Part shown: positions 1 through 36,220 of the stretch, in pieces
Layout: every line of letters begins with the position of its first letter
Numbering within the stretch: the first letter of the stretch is position 1
Source: Synchiropus splendidus
Taxonomy: Eukaryota > Chordata > Actinopteri > Syngnathiformes > Callionymidae
Length of the DNA stretch: 64,000 nt
Assembly (NCBI RefSeq): GCF_027744825.2
Contig: NC_071347.1
Location: forward strand, 12,337,501 to 12,401,500
Reading direction: 5' to 3'
Made by a program: the position numbers and the translations under genes
The notes under the pieces: generated by a model
The model's database searches: none
Told to the model about the DNA's origin: nothing
Seen by the model: only the letters and a program-made list of their open reading frames with translations

Positions 1-17655
<17,655 letters not shown>

Positions 17656-18698
17656 GGGTCTACACCTCCCCCAGAAAAGCCTCTGAGCGTCATATTTCAT
17701 AGATGGAGGGCATGTTTTTGAACCAGAATGTTGGTCAGTGCATCTTTTTTAATCAGTGTATGTGAATGACAGACAATAATAGACAAGAAATTATTTTTTT
17801 CTACTGCAATATTTGGATATTGTCCTATGATCTGTATATATATATGTATATATAAATAGTATATCACATTGTATACAATATATAACCACACCATGTTTAG
17901 TGTTTGCCGGACCCTATTTTATCACTTATGCTATGTCATGTATTCAGTTCAAATCCTTGTTAGTTATGACAGAAACCAAAAACGAATGTCCTTTTTTACC
18001 CCTTTATTGAGGTGTGTGACAGCACGGTTATCGGCTCACGCTATGTTGAGGTTCTAAATGGCGACATGTCTTCCAAGTTGTCTCAGCAATATTGCACACC
18101 CGCTACGGGTCTCCCAAATGTCATGACCATCGTATGCAATAATGTCTTCAACAGTTGTGACTCCCGAAATACAGGGCGGAAAAAAAGACGACACGCTATG
18201 ATTGTGCACCAGTTAAGGGCTAAATGCAGTTGGACACTTGGATTCACAGTCACAATCACTGCTTTTTTTTTTTTTTTTTTAAAGAATCATTTCATTGTAT
18301 TGGTGACTTGTTCAGCAGCTCATAACACACAGCTATCTGTCAATAATTTGTGTGTGAGATGCGGTTCAGGCCGGGCTGCGTCTTCAGAGGCCTGGCGAGT
18401 GACCCAGAGGCTCGGCGTGACTCTCACTGATGCTGATCTGTCGCTCGGTCGTCTGCCAATGGACTCGATCGATCCTTCATTACTATTCTCCTCTAACCTC
18501 GCACCACCAGCCAGAGGCGATCGCTCTGCGGAGTAGAAGGTTACTTGACCTCAAGCGTGTGTGTTTGTCCAGGAAGAGGAGCTGTCAGTCATTTATTTGT
18601 CTTTTATTTTCATTTTGCTGCCTTTTAACCTCCACTTCTGAGGATTCCACCACGCATGTATGTTAGATTTTATTTTAGTATATTATTTAATTCAATGC

Positions 18699-18704
18699 AA
18701 TAAA
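18699..18704 (+). terminator. Polyadenylation signal AATAAA, hcn4
   Basis: AATAAA lies about 1.04 kb after the hcn4 stop and is the best canonical signal before the oppositely oriented pkm 3' end. The intervening sequence 17656-18698 is presumed 3'UTR. It is low in GC with a T-run at 18265-18282 and no recognised coding segment. Confidence 0.55.
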
Positions 18705-18820
18705 GAAACATATGATGAGCTGGCGTGTTGCTGCAGGAGATTGAAGTCATGTGTTGGTAAAACCAACACCACTGGAGTGGTAACAGAAGCAAGACAAAGA
18801 CATTGGTTACTAAAATCTCT

Positions 18821-18826
18821 TTTAAT
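18821..18826 (-). terminator. Polyadenylation signal ATTAAA, pkm
   Basis: On the minus strand this reads ATTAAA about 280 nt after the pkm stop codon. The two convergent genes would then be cleaved only around 100 bp apart. It is a variant signal, and another site further on is possible. Confidence 0.4.
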
Positions 18827-19107
18827 AGACAGAGGCTTCTGACCACAGCGTGACAACATCAAGTATGCCTGAAGAGAGAATACCACAACAAACAGCTGTG
18901 TGCTCTATTAAAATGACAACAAATAAATACACATATGTCAAGTGTACAGAGTACGCTGTGGTTCTCCATGGCAGTCAAGACGTGACAGAAGAGCGACTAT
19001 TAAAAGGTTGAGTCTTTGCACAGGAAAGATAGTGATTACACCAGAGGAGGAAGGAAAATGTAACAAGTAACAAGTCACATAAGAGTTTATGTCACTTATG
19101 GTGGAGT

Positions 19108-25920
<6,813 letters not shown>

Positions 25921-27423
25921 GACTGGAGTCTGCAGGGAGATCCTGTGGACAAAAAAGACAGGTGAGGTATTTGCATCATGATGGAGAGTGTTAGGATTAT
26001 TTTGGGCACAGAATGTTCCTGTGTTAGGAGTCTTAAGGCCTCCAAAACATGCATGTACAGTAAGTACTTCATGACACTGCAATAGGCTATTGACCTGTCC
26101 AGGGGTGTGGATGTTTAAACTTGTGTTAATAACAAGATGTGATGACAAAATTGTATTTCATTTTTTTCAATCGTTTGTTAGCAAAAGAAGATGTTGGGTC
26201 AAGAATTTATTTCGAGCACTACAAAATCCTTAAGGGCCACAATAAACGACATGTTCTAACCTCAGGTTTTGGGTTTGACTCATTTGGTCTTGAGTGTCTG
26301 TATGTCCATTGTCTCCAGTATTTTTTTTAAATGTATTAATCCTTATGCCCTTCAGAATTATGCAGACTAACCACAAAACTACTCCAATTGGAAATTTAAG
26401 GCCCTAATCCATGGGAGCAGTGCCATCCTTCAGTTTCAAGTGACTTTAAAGAGTCTTGCAAAACTAGTGGGTCCTATCCAGCTCAACTGTAAATGAACGA
26501 CATGGACGTTACCACACAAAGCCAGAGGCCTTTATAACAAAGCAGCCCGTAGATAAATTCTGACAGGATGTTGTCTTTTAAATATGACTTCCAAAAATTC
26601 AGCGAAGAAAAAGTGAGTCCATTTTTAAGCAAGAGTGTGACCAAGATGTATGTATGCATGTATGTATATATATATAATATTTTGGGGAAGGTGGTCCTTG
26701 GCAAGTGAGAGCATGTATTACTGTGTGGCATCTACTTGACACAACGCTAGGTCTTTTGACAGAGCAACAGCTGCTGTTGCAGTGCCCCTCTCACTGTAGT
26801 ATCACACAGTCAACCAGGAATATAAGAGAAAGAAAAAGCACATCACCCCTGAAACTGGCTGCAAGACTCAAAGTGTTTGGAAATATATCAATATATATTC
26901 TCTGAGCCCCAAGAGGATTGAAATATATATATATATTATTAGATACAGGGTGACTTGTCTGTTGTGAGTCACAGCCTGACAACATGTGTGCACACTATTT
27001 CTGTCCATGGCATTTACTAAAATAACCAGCGCAGTGTTTATGGAATGGAGACTCATATTTCAGAAATATGAAATAAAAAGTCAAACAAACGAGGTAATAT
27101 TGATAAGCTACTTGTTGGTTAAAGTAAACACATTGCAAAGGTTGCATGTGATAATGTTTTATATAAGTAATGAAAATTATTAAACGTTACAAAAATAATA
27201 ATCACATAATGGAGGCACGTCTGGAAATATGAATCCTTATCCAGATATACACATAGTAAATTAAAATATCATGGAAATAATATTTATTTTAAAATCGTTG
27301 TCATAAAAGATAGAGCAGCGTCTGGTAACCACTTTCGTTCTAGCAGCTTCTCCACACTTCAATGACAAAGAATGAATTGAAGTATTTATTCAACAGTCTC
27401 CACCGCACACTGGAGTCACTCAC

Positions 27424-27495
27424 CTTGTGGCTGAACTGGGAGCAGAGCGCTGCGGCCTCCGCTGCGAACACTCGTTTTATTCCGCCGTATCGACC
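27424..27495 (-). other. pkm non-coding first exon (5'UTR)
   Basis: A GC-rich segment ends, on the minus strand, with CCACAAG followed by the strong donor GTGAGT. The matching acceptor (TTGTCCACAG) precedes the ATG-containing exon at 25942. The upstream limit is inferred from a TATA-like minus-strand word at 27524-27531. Confidence 0.6.
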
Positions 27496-27665
27496 GGAAC
27501 TACTTTCCTGCTTGAGCTCGCAGAAAATATAGCGCGTCACGGCTAAGCTAATTTTAGCAGTGTGTGTGGCGCGGTGAGGCTTTTATTAAGTTATTTAAAC
27601 GTATTCCAGCAGTGTTGTGGTAAATTAAATATCGTATAGCTATGCAAAGAAACACACGTGTGCAA
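27495..27665 (-). promoter_or_regulatory. Probable pkm promoter
   Basis: On the minus strand there is a TATATTTT word at 27524-27531, about 30 bp before the inferred transcription start. Further upstream lies a perfect 10-bp palindrome, cacacgtgtg (27653-27662), containing CACGTG. That word is both an E-box and an ACGTG hypoxia-response core. Mammalian PKM is known to be driven by MYC and HIF-1, but function here is inferred from the motif only. Confidence 0.4.
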
Positions 27666-29265
27666 ATATATTTGGCGTTTTGACTGACTTTTTCAGTTGA
27701 CATGGGTCAGCTGATACAACTTAATACATATACGGAAGTTCAATATTAATGGAGAACATGATCTGCTTCATTGCCCTCCTCATCACGGAATCCAGGACGC
27801 TGATTGGATGCGTTTCTCTTGCTGTGTGACCAATGGTTAGCTGAGCTGCTCCAGTGATGGGGCGATAGAAGTGTCGCCTCATCAGTGGAGCGAACCATTT
27901 CCCAGAGGCAGAATTTCAGCCGCCATGCTCGTTAAAATTAAAGAATTTGCTATGAAAGAAATGCTTGGTTTTTTTTTATTGTTTTTGTTCCCTGCATTTT
28001 TCAGTGCTTATCCTTATAGCAAGAGTAGCGTTCGCGTGCTCTCCTCATACCTGCGTGAGTTTGCCTGCCTCAACAGTGAAAGGTCAAAATAAGAAAGGCA
28101 AAATCAGGTTGCAAATATCCAGCCTCCATTCGCTATTCAAAATAAATGCTGAAAAATGAATTTTTCATGTTGTGCTGGAGCAAGATTACATGCAACAACA
28201 ACCTGTAGACGAAACCACCTTCCTATACTTGTTATTAAACATCCATGGAATGGATTCCCTCTGTGAGCGCGCCATCTAGTGGCTATGTGATGAATGTGAA
28301 AGCTGACTTTACTTTAAGACGTGTGACTGTGCAGTAAATGAATGCTAAAATAAAACAACGTTGCATCAACTAAAGCAATGATGTATTAATTTCAGGTGCC
28401 TGTAATTTCCCATATTAACAAAAATGATGCAGGGATTTCCCTTCAGCCATCTGGTCCTGGCCCGGCCTCCCAACTGGACACGCTTGGAAGTCCTCCAATA
28501 TTTACCCGGTGGATCTGCTGCAGTGCGCACTAGGTGATAACCGTCACTTTTCATGTTGAGGTCATTCAGGCATCTGTTATAAGTTGTCACCCTCGATGTA
28601 AAAACATAAGCACATTGACATATTCTGAAGCTCAAACCCATTTATCGATGATAAATGTGCTTGACTCTGTGGAAGCGGCACAGCGGTCTGGCCCTCCTCA
28701 CGACAGCTCAGGCTCAATTCAAGACAGAAGGTGTCATTCACACAATACCAGTTGACACAAGAAGCGTAGTGGCACCCGGTAAGACGTAAGGACAAACAAA
28801 GACACCACGACAGAAGTCTTAACCCCCGCCTCCTGTCTAAGTGGATTATGGTGAGAAGAGCAGCAGTTAAGAGAAGCCTTCCACACATGAATGCAAATCT
28901 CAATGTGTTAATCTGTCCAGACTGTGGAGCAGCAGGCGACTGCTAACAAGGGTAAATGCTGATTAAGGTCAATGCGGAAAAGCAGAAAGTACAAATATTT
29001 CATGTCATTTAATCGCCTTTCTTAAAAATCGCACTACAGGTCAATAAAAAATAATATGACATATTGATCTGGGTTGATACCATTAAATTTGATTTGCTCT
29101 AAAAAGGATGTTTTTTGCAGCAAAATCAAATGTCAATCTGAAGTTAGAAAACAACAATGCATCTTCTTTTTTATTCCCAGAGGATCTGTTTTTGATCATC
29201 ATCGTGTCCGAATCTGCGGTCATGTGACTTCAAGAAAGAGCATGTGGACTCCCTGCTGTTGACTA
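27666..29265. other. Intergenic region between pkm and parp6
   Basis: About 1.6 kb lies between two divergently transcribed genes. A segment near 28030-28075 resembles part of the common fish L2-type repeat (words 'cgtgctctcctcatacctgcgtga'-like). No gene or RNA was recognised. The parp6 5'UTR probably begins near 29266. Confidence 0.5.
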
Positions 29266-29494
29266 GAGGAGCTGAACTCAGAGGCGACGGAGCTCACCGA
29301 CACAAGTAGTCGTCTCCTTCTGAGTGCACAACGGATTCTTTTCTTGAATTACAAGACAGAAAGGTAAGGAATCAAACTTGTTTGTTGAGATGTGAATCGG
29401 CTCATTTCAAATGTATGTCAGAGCTCACCTTTCACTTCCAATACTTTATTTATTTTTTAGCCATTGACCACATATTGCTTCCGACGCAAACAAA
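29266..29494 (+). other. parp6 5'UTR exons
   Basis: A first non-coding exon ends at 29363 with the donor GTAAGG. The second begins at 29461 after a T-rich acceptor (ttattttttag) and ends in the ATG itself. The 5' limit is a guess. Confidence 0.45.
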
Positions 29495-32400
29495 ATGGTG
29501 AGGTCACCTCTGCATTTATAAACTGGATTGTACTATTATGGCAAATGCACTGCGATTGTTCATGAAGTATTTATGATGTAACTGTTTTCTCTTTATATGT
29601 ATGGAGTTCCTGCAGGAGTCAGAAGAGAGCCGAACTGATGACCAGTCTGAAACAGACCAGGAATACATGGATCACATGCAAGTAATTGCTCTATTTATGT
29701 TCTTGGGTGTGATGCACCCTGACAAAAAAGTTTTTACTTTCGATCATGGTAGACGGTTTTGATGCCATGATTATTTTTAATCACGAAGTCTGTTATTTTT
29801 GTTGTAATTAAACTGAAATTGTAAAATTGAAATACACTTATTACTTGTCATTAACTAAGTTTTGGGGAAATAAAATAATTGGGAGATTGATTGAAACAGG
29901 TGATGATAATGATGGAATTTTTTTCATCCCGGTTTTGTTTTGGACACAATTGTGGGAGGAGGTTTACATTAAAAGTAGGTCGTTTGTTTAGGCTGATTCA
30001 TTATATTATGGAATTTGCTATTGTTCAAGTGGTTAAAAAACTGCACTTATTTACTGAAACACCAAATCCATTCATGTTGGACGGTGAAGCAATTGAGATT
30101 AGATTTTTCTTAAACCATTTCTTATCGGTACTGACCACTGCATGTCCCCACAATAGCTGCAATGAAGACGTTATCATGCAAGAATTGTACCCTCCAGGTT
30201 CAGTGGTCTCTCAAACTGTTTGCCTCTACAGGACAGCTGCCACTCCGACCTCTACCGCCACCCGCGGCTGGACGCTGACATCGACTCTGTCCGGTCACTG
30301 TACTCGGACTCGGCGATATCGATCAGGTGACACATCACTTGTTTCCAGAGCAAATACATCATAAAAGAGCTGCTTCGCTGAGTTGTGATTCTTTCCTCCT
30401 GCCAGGGAGTTTGACTCTCTCGACAGCGTGGACATTGACCTACATGTTACTATCAGCTCTTTGAATGTAAGTGATGCTAATGTGCAGTTCTTCTGTAAAA
30501 GCAATGGTGACCCAGTCGTGTTGTTCTGCTCAGGAATCAGTAGCCAAGGCCTGCAGGATTAATTCTTCAGAGCCGATAATTATTCGTCTGCACTTCTCTC
30601 CTTCTCAGTATCTCGATGGACCTGGTGAGCCTCGAGCTTGACTGTACCTATCTAAACATAAACAAATGGTTTACCAGTTTTTACTTGCAGCACCAACCGT
30701 TGAAGTCTTCCAACCATCAAAGCCGGACAAGTTTAGTATTGGGAAACAGCTACAGAGGTCAGTGCTAATGTACCTTGTGTTAAAGGAGAAACTAATCTTC
30801 ATCTTCTGTGCTGCAGTGTCTTGACAGTGTTTATACGTCATGAGTGGAAACATCTGACGAATCTGAACATCATTGGGCGTCAGAAGGTCCGAAACAGCTG
30901 GTTCAGGCCCGTCGGAACCATCAAGAAATTCCGTGCGAGGCTGAGCATCTGGCTCCCCCTCTCCAAGTATGTGACCGTGTGTAAAGCACGCCGTGTCGAC
31001 CGGTTGTTTGAGGTAATTCCTTCTCCCTGAGGGCAGATCCACTCAGCACCAGGAAACCACAACGAGGAGAAGAATTGATTTGCCTCTGAGGAGGTTGAAC
31101 CATTTCTCCAATCAATCTTACAACATCAAGAATCCCTCAGGGGAAGTCTTCACCTACACGCCCAGTGGAAAGGTACAAACACAAGATTTGTCTGTGTTTC
31201 CTTATGTATTGTGTCTTCTATTTTCTTGTCTATATCTTTACAATAGAGGTCTTTTCTTCAAATTGAGCTCATATTATAGTGAATGTTATCAAAATCTGCC
31301 CTGTGTTGCTCCGCAGAGGGTGGTGGTGTCGGCGGTGAAGTCGTCCGCTCAGCTCAGCACCAAACAGCTGATAGAGCTGCTCTTCTTCTCTCAGGCGGTT
31401 AAGCACTGTAAAGCTGCTCCATCACTGCAACACGGCTTCCTGGTTCAGGTCCAAATATTCATTGCACACGTACATAGTGAGGTCACTCAGTTATCTTAAG
31501 TGTCATATCTGAATTTGCAACTTCAAAATTGTAGATAATGAAATACGCAGAGCAGAGGATCCCCACCTTGAGTGAATACTGTGTGGTCTGTGATGAGCGC
31601 CATGTGTTCCAGAGCGGGCCCATGTTGAAGGTAAACTTTGTTATTTGGATGCGTTGTTGCTCAGCACAATCAGTTCTCTTGATCTGGGGAGCACAAAAAG
31701 GCCCTCAAAAATAGAGTGTAGAAGGAAAAGCAAGAAAAAAGTTAGAAAATAAACATAACAACTTTGTTCGGTGGAGGAATGAATATAGTTTGGGTCATCT
31801 ATAATCATTGCCTGTGTGTTTGCAGCCGGCGGTGTGTTCGAGGGAGCTCTGTGTCTTTTCCCATCATGCATTAGGTGTGATGTCTGATGCTACAGACGAG
31901 GTTGCCACGGGTTCAGAGGTCAGTCCACCAAACACTTCAGCAGGCTGATGGACCTTCTCAGTGAACGCTCACTGCTCTTCAGGTGGTCGACTTGCTGGTG
32001 GCGATGTGTCGAGCGGCTCTTCTCTCATCACGCAAGAGCATTGTCTTTGACCCTTATCCTTCTGTAGTGGACCCGTGCAACCCCAAGACCCTGGCCTTCA
32101 GTCCAAAGGTATCTTCCAGATGAATCCAGTTATTAATGCGTCTGTTGGTCTGAGCTTAATTGCAAGCCTGTGGTTTGTTTTGTTTTTTTTCTGTGGCAGA
32201 TGAAGAGCTTTGATCGCCTTCAAAAAGCTCTGGACACTGTCTTAATGATCAGGAGGATGTCTCAGGTGAGTTGTGATACGTTGAGGGAATGTCTGAACAT
32301 AGCTGAGACATGGAAGCGTTGCTAATTTGCTGATTCATTCTGCCACCGATCTCTCCCCAGGGTCCATATTCAGATTTAAAGAAGCAAATGGATATGATTG

Positions 32401-34694
32401 ACCCGCTCGCACAACCTCTGCTGCAGTGGTCAGTGAACATCCCTTCTCTTCAAGATGTTTGTAGATAGATAGATAGATAAATACTTTATTAATCTCCGAA
32501 GAGAAATTCCCAGTAGGGTTTTACATCTGCTTGTGTTTGGCCCAACAGGATTCTATCAAGCAACAGGTCACATATAGTCAAGCTTCCTCCGACCAGGGTA
32601 AGAACCTGCCTGCAGACCTGTTTTCTAGGATAGTGATTCTTAACCATAGGGCCGGGGCCCATGGTTGGGCCAAGATCGCCACCTAGACCTGGAGGGCTGC
32701 TAGAAGTTTTTTTTGTTTTAAACCTTTGGGCCATGAGGGCCGGGAGACGTTCAGTTTCAATACATTAGCCACATGTGGTGGCAGCAGTGTGTCACTGAAT
32801 TGACTTGACAGCTGCAAATCTGTGATAGTTACCAACTATGGAGAAGTTCTTGAAAATAAAATAAAAAAAATGTTCATGAAAGCAACTGTTGACGCAGTTT
32901 TGAAAATTACTGGCGATTTATGGCGATACTTTTATTTACACTTTACTTGTATCTTCTTTTAAGTTAAACTAAAATATATTATTTTTATTTGATGATATTT
33001 AGACATGGTTTTATTATATTTATTTTATTTAGAATTTTATTAGTTTTTCCAATTTCCGCAACAGTTTGCATCATGTGTATTTTTTTTTTCGTTTTTTCTT
33101 TAGTAAATTTGATGAACATGACTTGCACCTGGTTCTGCTGCTGGTTGGACTTTTCTATGGCAAATATCTTTGCGATGATCACATGGTTTCATGTCATTTC
33201 ACGTCACAAGGTTTTGGTTTGTTTACATGTGAGTAGATTAAATATGGTCATTGATCACAAGTGACATCAAGAGTAATGAATCAGTTCTATTCTGGGAACG
33301 GTCAGATAGTGACAGTCAGATATGCATTGCATGCGCCGACGTGTGATGTTTCCCCATTTCTTCCTCCACAGCAACTGGAGTTCATGCACACGCCTCATCA
33401 GTTCCTGCTGATTAGCAGCCCGCCCTCCAAAGAAGCTCGTTTTCAAGCGGCCCGGAAACTCTACGGCAGCACCTTTGCTTTTCAGTGAGTTCATGAATGC
33501 TCACCGGAAAACAAACAGACTTGGATCATGACTTCAGAAGGTGAAATCATCATTTCATTGTCTTTGCTTCAGCGGTTCCCACATTGAAAACTGGCATTCC
33601 ATCTTGAGAAATGGTCTGGTCAACGCCTCTTACACAAAGCTGCAGGTAGAGTATAGCAATCGCATAAAGGGATCCGAATATTCAGAGTTTTAAAGTCCAC
33701 TCAACATGTAAGAATCGACTTTTTATTTGTCTCAAGTGTGTGTTGATGTGCAGCGCCACTGGCTTCAGAGTGGAACCAGCAGGTGGTGCTCGAGACTCAA
33801 ATTTAAATCTACACCCATTAACACCAACAAAACAAAACACCATAGTCATGCTTACCTTTTATGGTCATAATTGTATTGTTTCGTCGTGATCCATCCACCA
33901 TGATTTCATCCGTTGTGGTCCTTTTGCCATTTCTTGAATGCTGTTGCTTATGTTACATCCTGTCTTTGTCAGCTTCATGGAGCTGCGTATGGAAAAGGCA
34001 TCTATTTAAGTCCAATCTCAAGTGTATCATTTGGATATTCCGGTAAAATATGACTTCCTCCTCTTGTGTGAAACCAAAAACAGATTGCTCAAGTCATGAC
34101 ATTTTTCCTCTCACATGTGATGGTGTTTTTACAGAGATGGGTAAAGGACAGCATCAAATCACCACCAGAGACGAACTGCTGAATAAATACAATAAAATCA
34201 ACAAACTCCAACAGGTAGACGATCTTTGTGATATACTTTGTTGTTGCTGTTTCCTCTTACCATTTTGTTTTTGTTGATCATTTTTTCACTCTCCCAGGGG
34301 CAGCTGGAGTCCAGATTTCTCCAAAGCAGGAACCTAAACTGCATTGCACTCTGTGAAGGTAGGTTTCTGAGATGAACGTTTAAAATGTGGTTAGCAAGCT
34401 TGTTTTTCTCTCTCGCAACAGTCATTACTTCAAAGGATCTTCAGAAACATGGAAACATTTGGGTGTGTCCGGTGCCCGACTATGTGTGCACTCGTTTCCT
34501 CTTTGTGTGAGTATGACACACGCGCACGCATACACAGCATACAACACTCATTGTTCCAACTGTCATTTCTCTCGCTCTTTATTTTTCAATATTTCAGGTA
34601 TGAAAACGGCCAGGTGGGGAATGTCCACATCAATACAGAGGATGCCAAAGTCCAGAGTGATATTTTACAAGTAATTACTGCAAGCACAAGCTAA
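29495..34694 (+). CDS. parp6: Protein mono-ADP-ribosyltransferase, PARP6 type
   Basis: This is a PARP-family enzyme predicted to attach single ADP-ribose units from NAD+. Exons are 29495-29497 (ATG only), 29616-29681, 30232-30326, 30406-30466, 30534-30624, 30691-30757, 30817-about 30970, about 31047-31172, 31317-31448, 31535-31630, 31826-31918, 31983-32108, 32200-32265, 32361-32428, 32549-32597, 33372-33484, 33573-33645, 33973-34042, 34135-34214, 34298-34358, 34422-34506 and 34598-34694. Conserved blocks include DLYRHPRLDADI, QYLDGP, EVFQPS, GTIKKFRA, the cysteine-rich region EYCVVCDERHVFQ, PYPSVVDP, and the catalytic domain with HGSHIENWHSILRNGLVNAS, YGKGIYLSPIS and NLNCIALCE. PARP6 fits better by neighbourhood than its paralogue PARP8. 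The middle section is more diverged than expected, and the junction near 30970-31047 is unresolved. Two non-coding exons precede the start (one ending at 29363; 29461-29494). Confidence 0.93.
32463..32525 (+). repeat. (GATA)n plus 'actttattaatctcc' LINE/SINE tail
   Basis: The sequence gatagatagatagataaat followed by actttattaatctccgaa is the familiar 3' tail of a fish retroposon family. It sits in the short parp6 intron 32429-32548, whose acceptor follows immediately. A related but poorer copy, with 'tagatagatatagccttt', occurs at 54692-54735. Confidence 0.6.
32631..33291 (+). mobile_element. Interspersed element, copy 1 (parp6 intron)
   Basis: About 660 bp in the parp6 intron 32598-33371 is homologous along its whole length to 60036-60649. 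Shared words include gccggggcccat, ccacatgtggtggcag, tcactgaattgacttgacag, ctgctggttggactttt and ggttttggtttgtttac. Its left end (tagtgattcttaaccatagg) resembles hAT-type terminal repeats. No transposase frame remains and no right-end inverted repeat was found, so it is likely truncated or non-autonomous. Confidence 0.75.
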
Positions 34695-35095
34695 AGCCTC
34701 CTCTTCTGCTTTGTCAGCTCAACAAGACAAAAATGTGTTGGAAAAACTGTTTTTTTACATCCTTAATAATGATGTACTTGCTTTCATTTTGTGAATTATT
34801 GATGGTCTTTGTGAGCTTTGCTGCCAGCTCATAGTGATGACGGTCCACAGCCCAGACTTTGTATCATCATAAACAGACAATGAAACAGCCTTTTGTCCCA
34901 TTCTTAAAGAGAATGTCCACTGGAGACCCCCGACCTTGGTGCTATGTCATGCAGTCCCACTTAGTATTTAATTTAGAATGGCTTTTTACATTTTTCCACA
35001 GCATTTTCATGTTTTCGTATGTAATAATGACTGACCGACATTGAGAAGCAACAGTATGAAGTGCTCTTTGTGTTGCATTATTGTAAGAGAATAAC

Positions 35096-35101
35096 AATAA
35101 A
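35096..35101 (+). terminator. Polyadenylation signal AATAAA, parp6
   Basis: A canonical signal about 400 nt after the parp6 stop; 34695-35095 is the presumed 3'UTR. Bases 35102-35780 hold nothing recognised beyond the approach to the rpp25 remnant. Confidence 0.5.
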
Positions 35102-35780
35102 TGGCAAGGTCAGCAGGTATTTTCATTTGTGTTAGTGAATGTTTCGTCAGGAATGACAGTCCAGTTGTTTCTTTGTCCAATGGCACTTTCTTCCTCTGCA
35201 TTCACTGCACTTGTTAGCGTTCATCCACTAAGTGGAGTAGTGAGCAACTGCTTTTTATTGAAAAAGGGAATTGAGTAATCATCCATATGTGAAAAAGGGA
35301 CTAACCATTTTCATTTGAGATTATCGTTCTCATTTAATAAATGGTGGCTGCTTTTTAAAGCCACACATTTGGAACATTCGAGTCAGTGAACATGTGAGTC
35401 TTTGAGGCAGAAAAGTGTCATAACAGTGAAGTGGATCCATATGAGCCACATAGCTGCCAAGGTATCTTATCCATTCTCTTCCTGGTCTCGTCTGACATCT
35501 GGATACCGAGGGGGCCATTTACTGAGGAAGAAGTGTTGCATGTTCCTTTAAGAGCACTTTGTCCCCCTCTTCATGTCTCTCTCTGAGCCTCGTATGTGTT
35601 GGTTGGCAGTGACTGTCTTCACTGCCTGTTGGATCAAGGACCATGTTTACTTGGAAGAGGAAAGAGGAAGCATCAGATAGGGAAGTTTTCTGCATTCGTG
35701 GCTGTCAAAGGAAAACATAGGGAAGAGCCAACACTTGTTTTGCAACCTGAAACTTCATGCTTTGCCCTCAGACCCTGTAG

Positions 35781-36220
35781 GAAAAGCTTAAGAAGGGTCA
35801 ATCTACGGACGTCTTGCACATGAGGGTCAAAGAAGGGAGCAAAATACGGAATTCACTCTGTTTTACCTCAGCTCAAATGGAAGGTGACGGGTGCGGTTGC
35901 TTCACTGGCTCAGACAGGGGAGTGACAAAGACCATCACCTGTGTGGAGATCTTGAAACGTGAAGTGGGATGACCAAGCTTCACTGCATAGCAGTGAGTGA
36001 GGTTTGGGAGAGTTTCCAGCAGGGGCAATCAGGGAGAACTATACAGAAGACGGTTCCTGTCATATGGCTCTTGCTCTCTCAAGACCCACTGGATCCTAGT
36101 GAACTGGGATACCAACCTCCACTGTCTGCTACAGAGGAGGACGTAGAGAGGTGTGATGCTGAAAGTCCCTCACAAGAGACTCCAGCCAAGAGACTCTGTG
36201 TGGATGCACTTGCTCCCTAG
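35781..36220 (+). pseudogene. rpp25: RPP25-like (RNase P/MRP subunit p25) with broken frame
   Basis: Intact RPP25 is an Alba-fold protein that, with Rpp20, binds the P3 arm of RNase P and RNase MRP RNA in the nucleolus. The first frame gives HMRVKEGSKIRNSL and then GVTKTITCVEILKREVG before a stop at about 35970. The second frame, from about 35969, gives TKLHCIAVSEVWESF, PVIWLLLSQDPLDPSELGYQP and a KRLC-containing tail to the TAG at 36220. Both halves match RPP25 in order, so one reading-frame shift near 35966-35972 separates them. The N-terminal part is also missing: a stop lies just before 35781 and the only in-frame Met is at 35820. Mammalian RPP25 is intronless and sits upstream of COX5A on the same strand, as here. 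A sequencing error remains possible for the frameshift, but would not explain the missing N-terminus. Confidence 0.7.

Noticed and set aside
29891..30364. 157-codon + strand frame before the third parp6 coding exon
   Set aside because: It only overlaps the parp6 exon in another frame; the rest is intron with no similarity.
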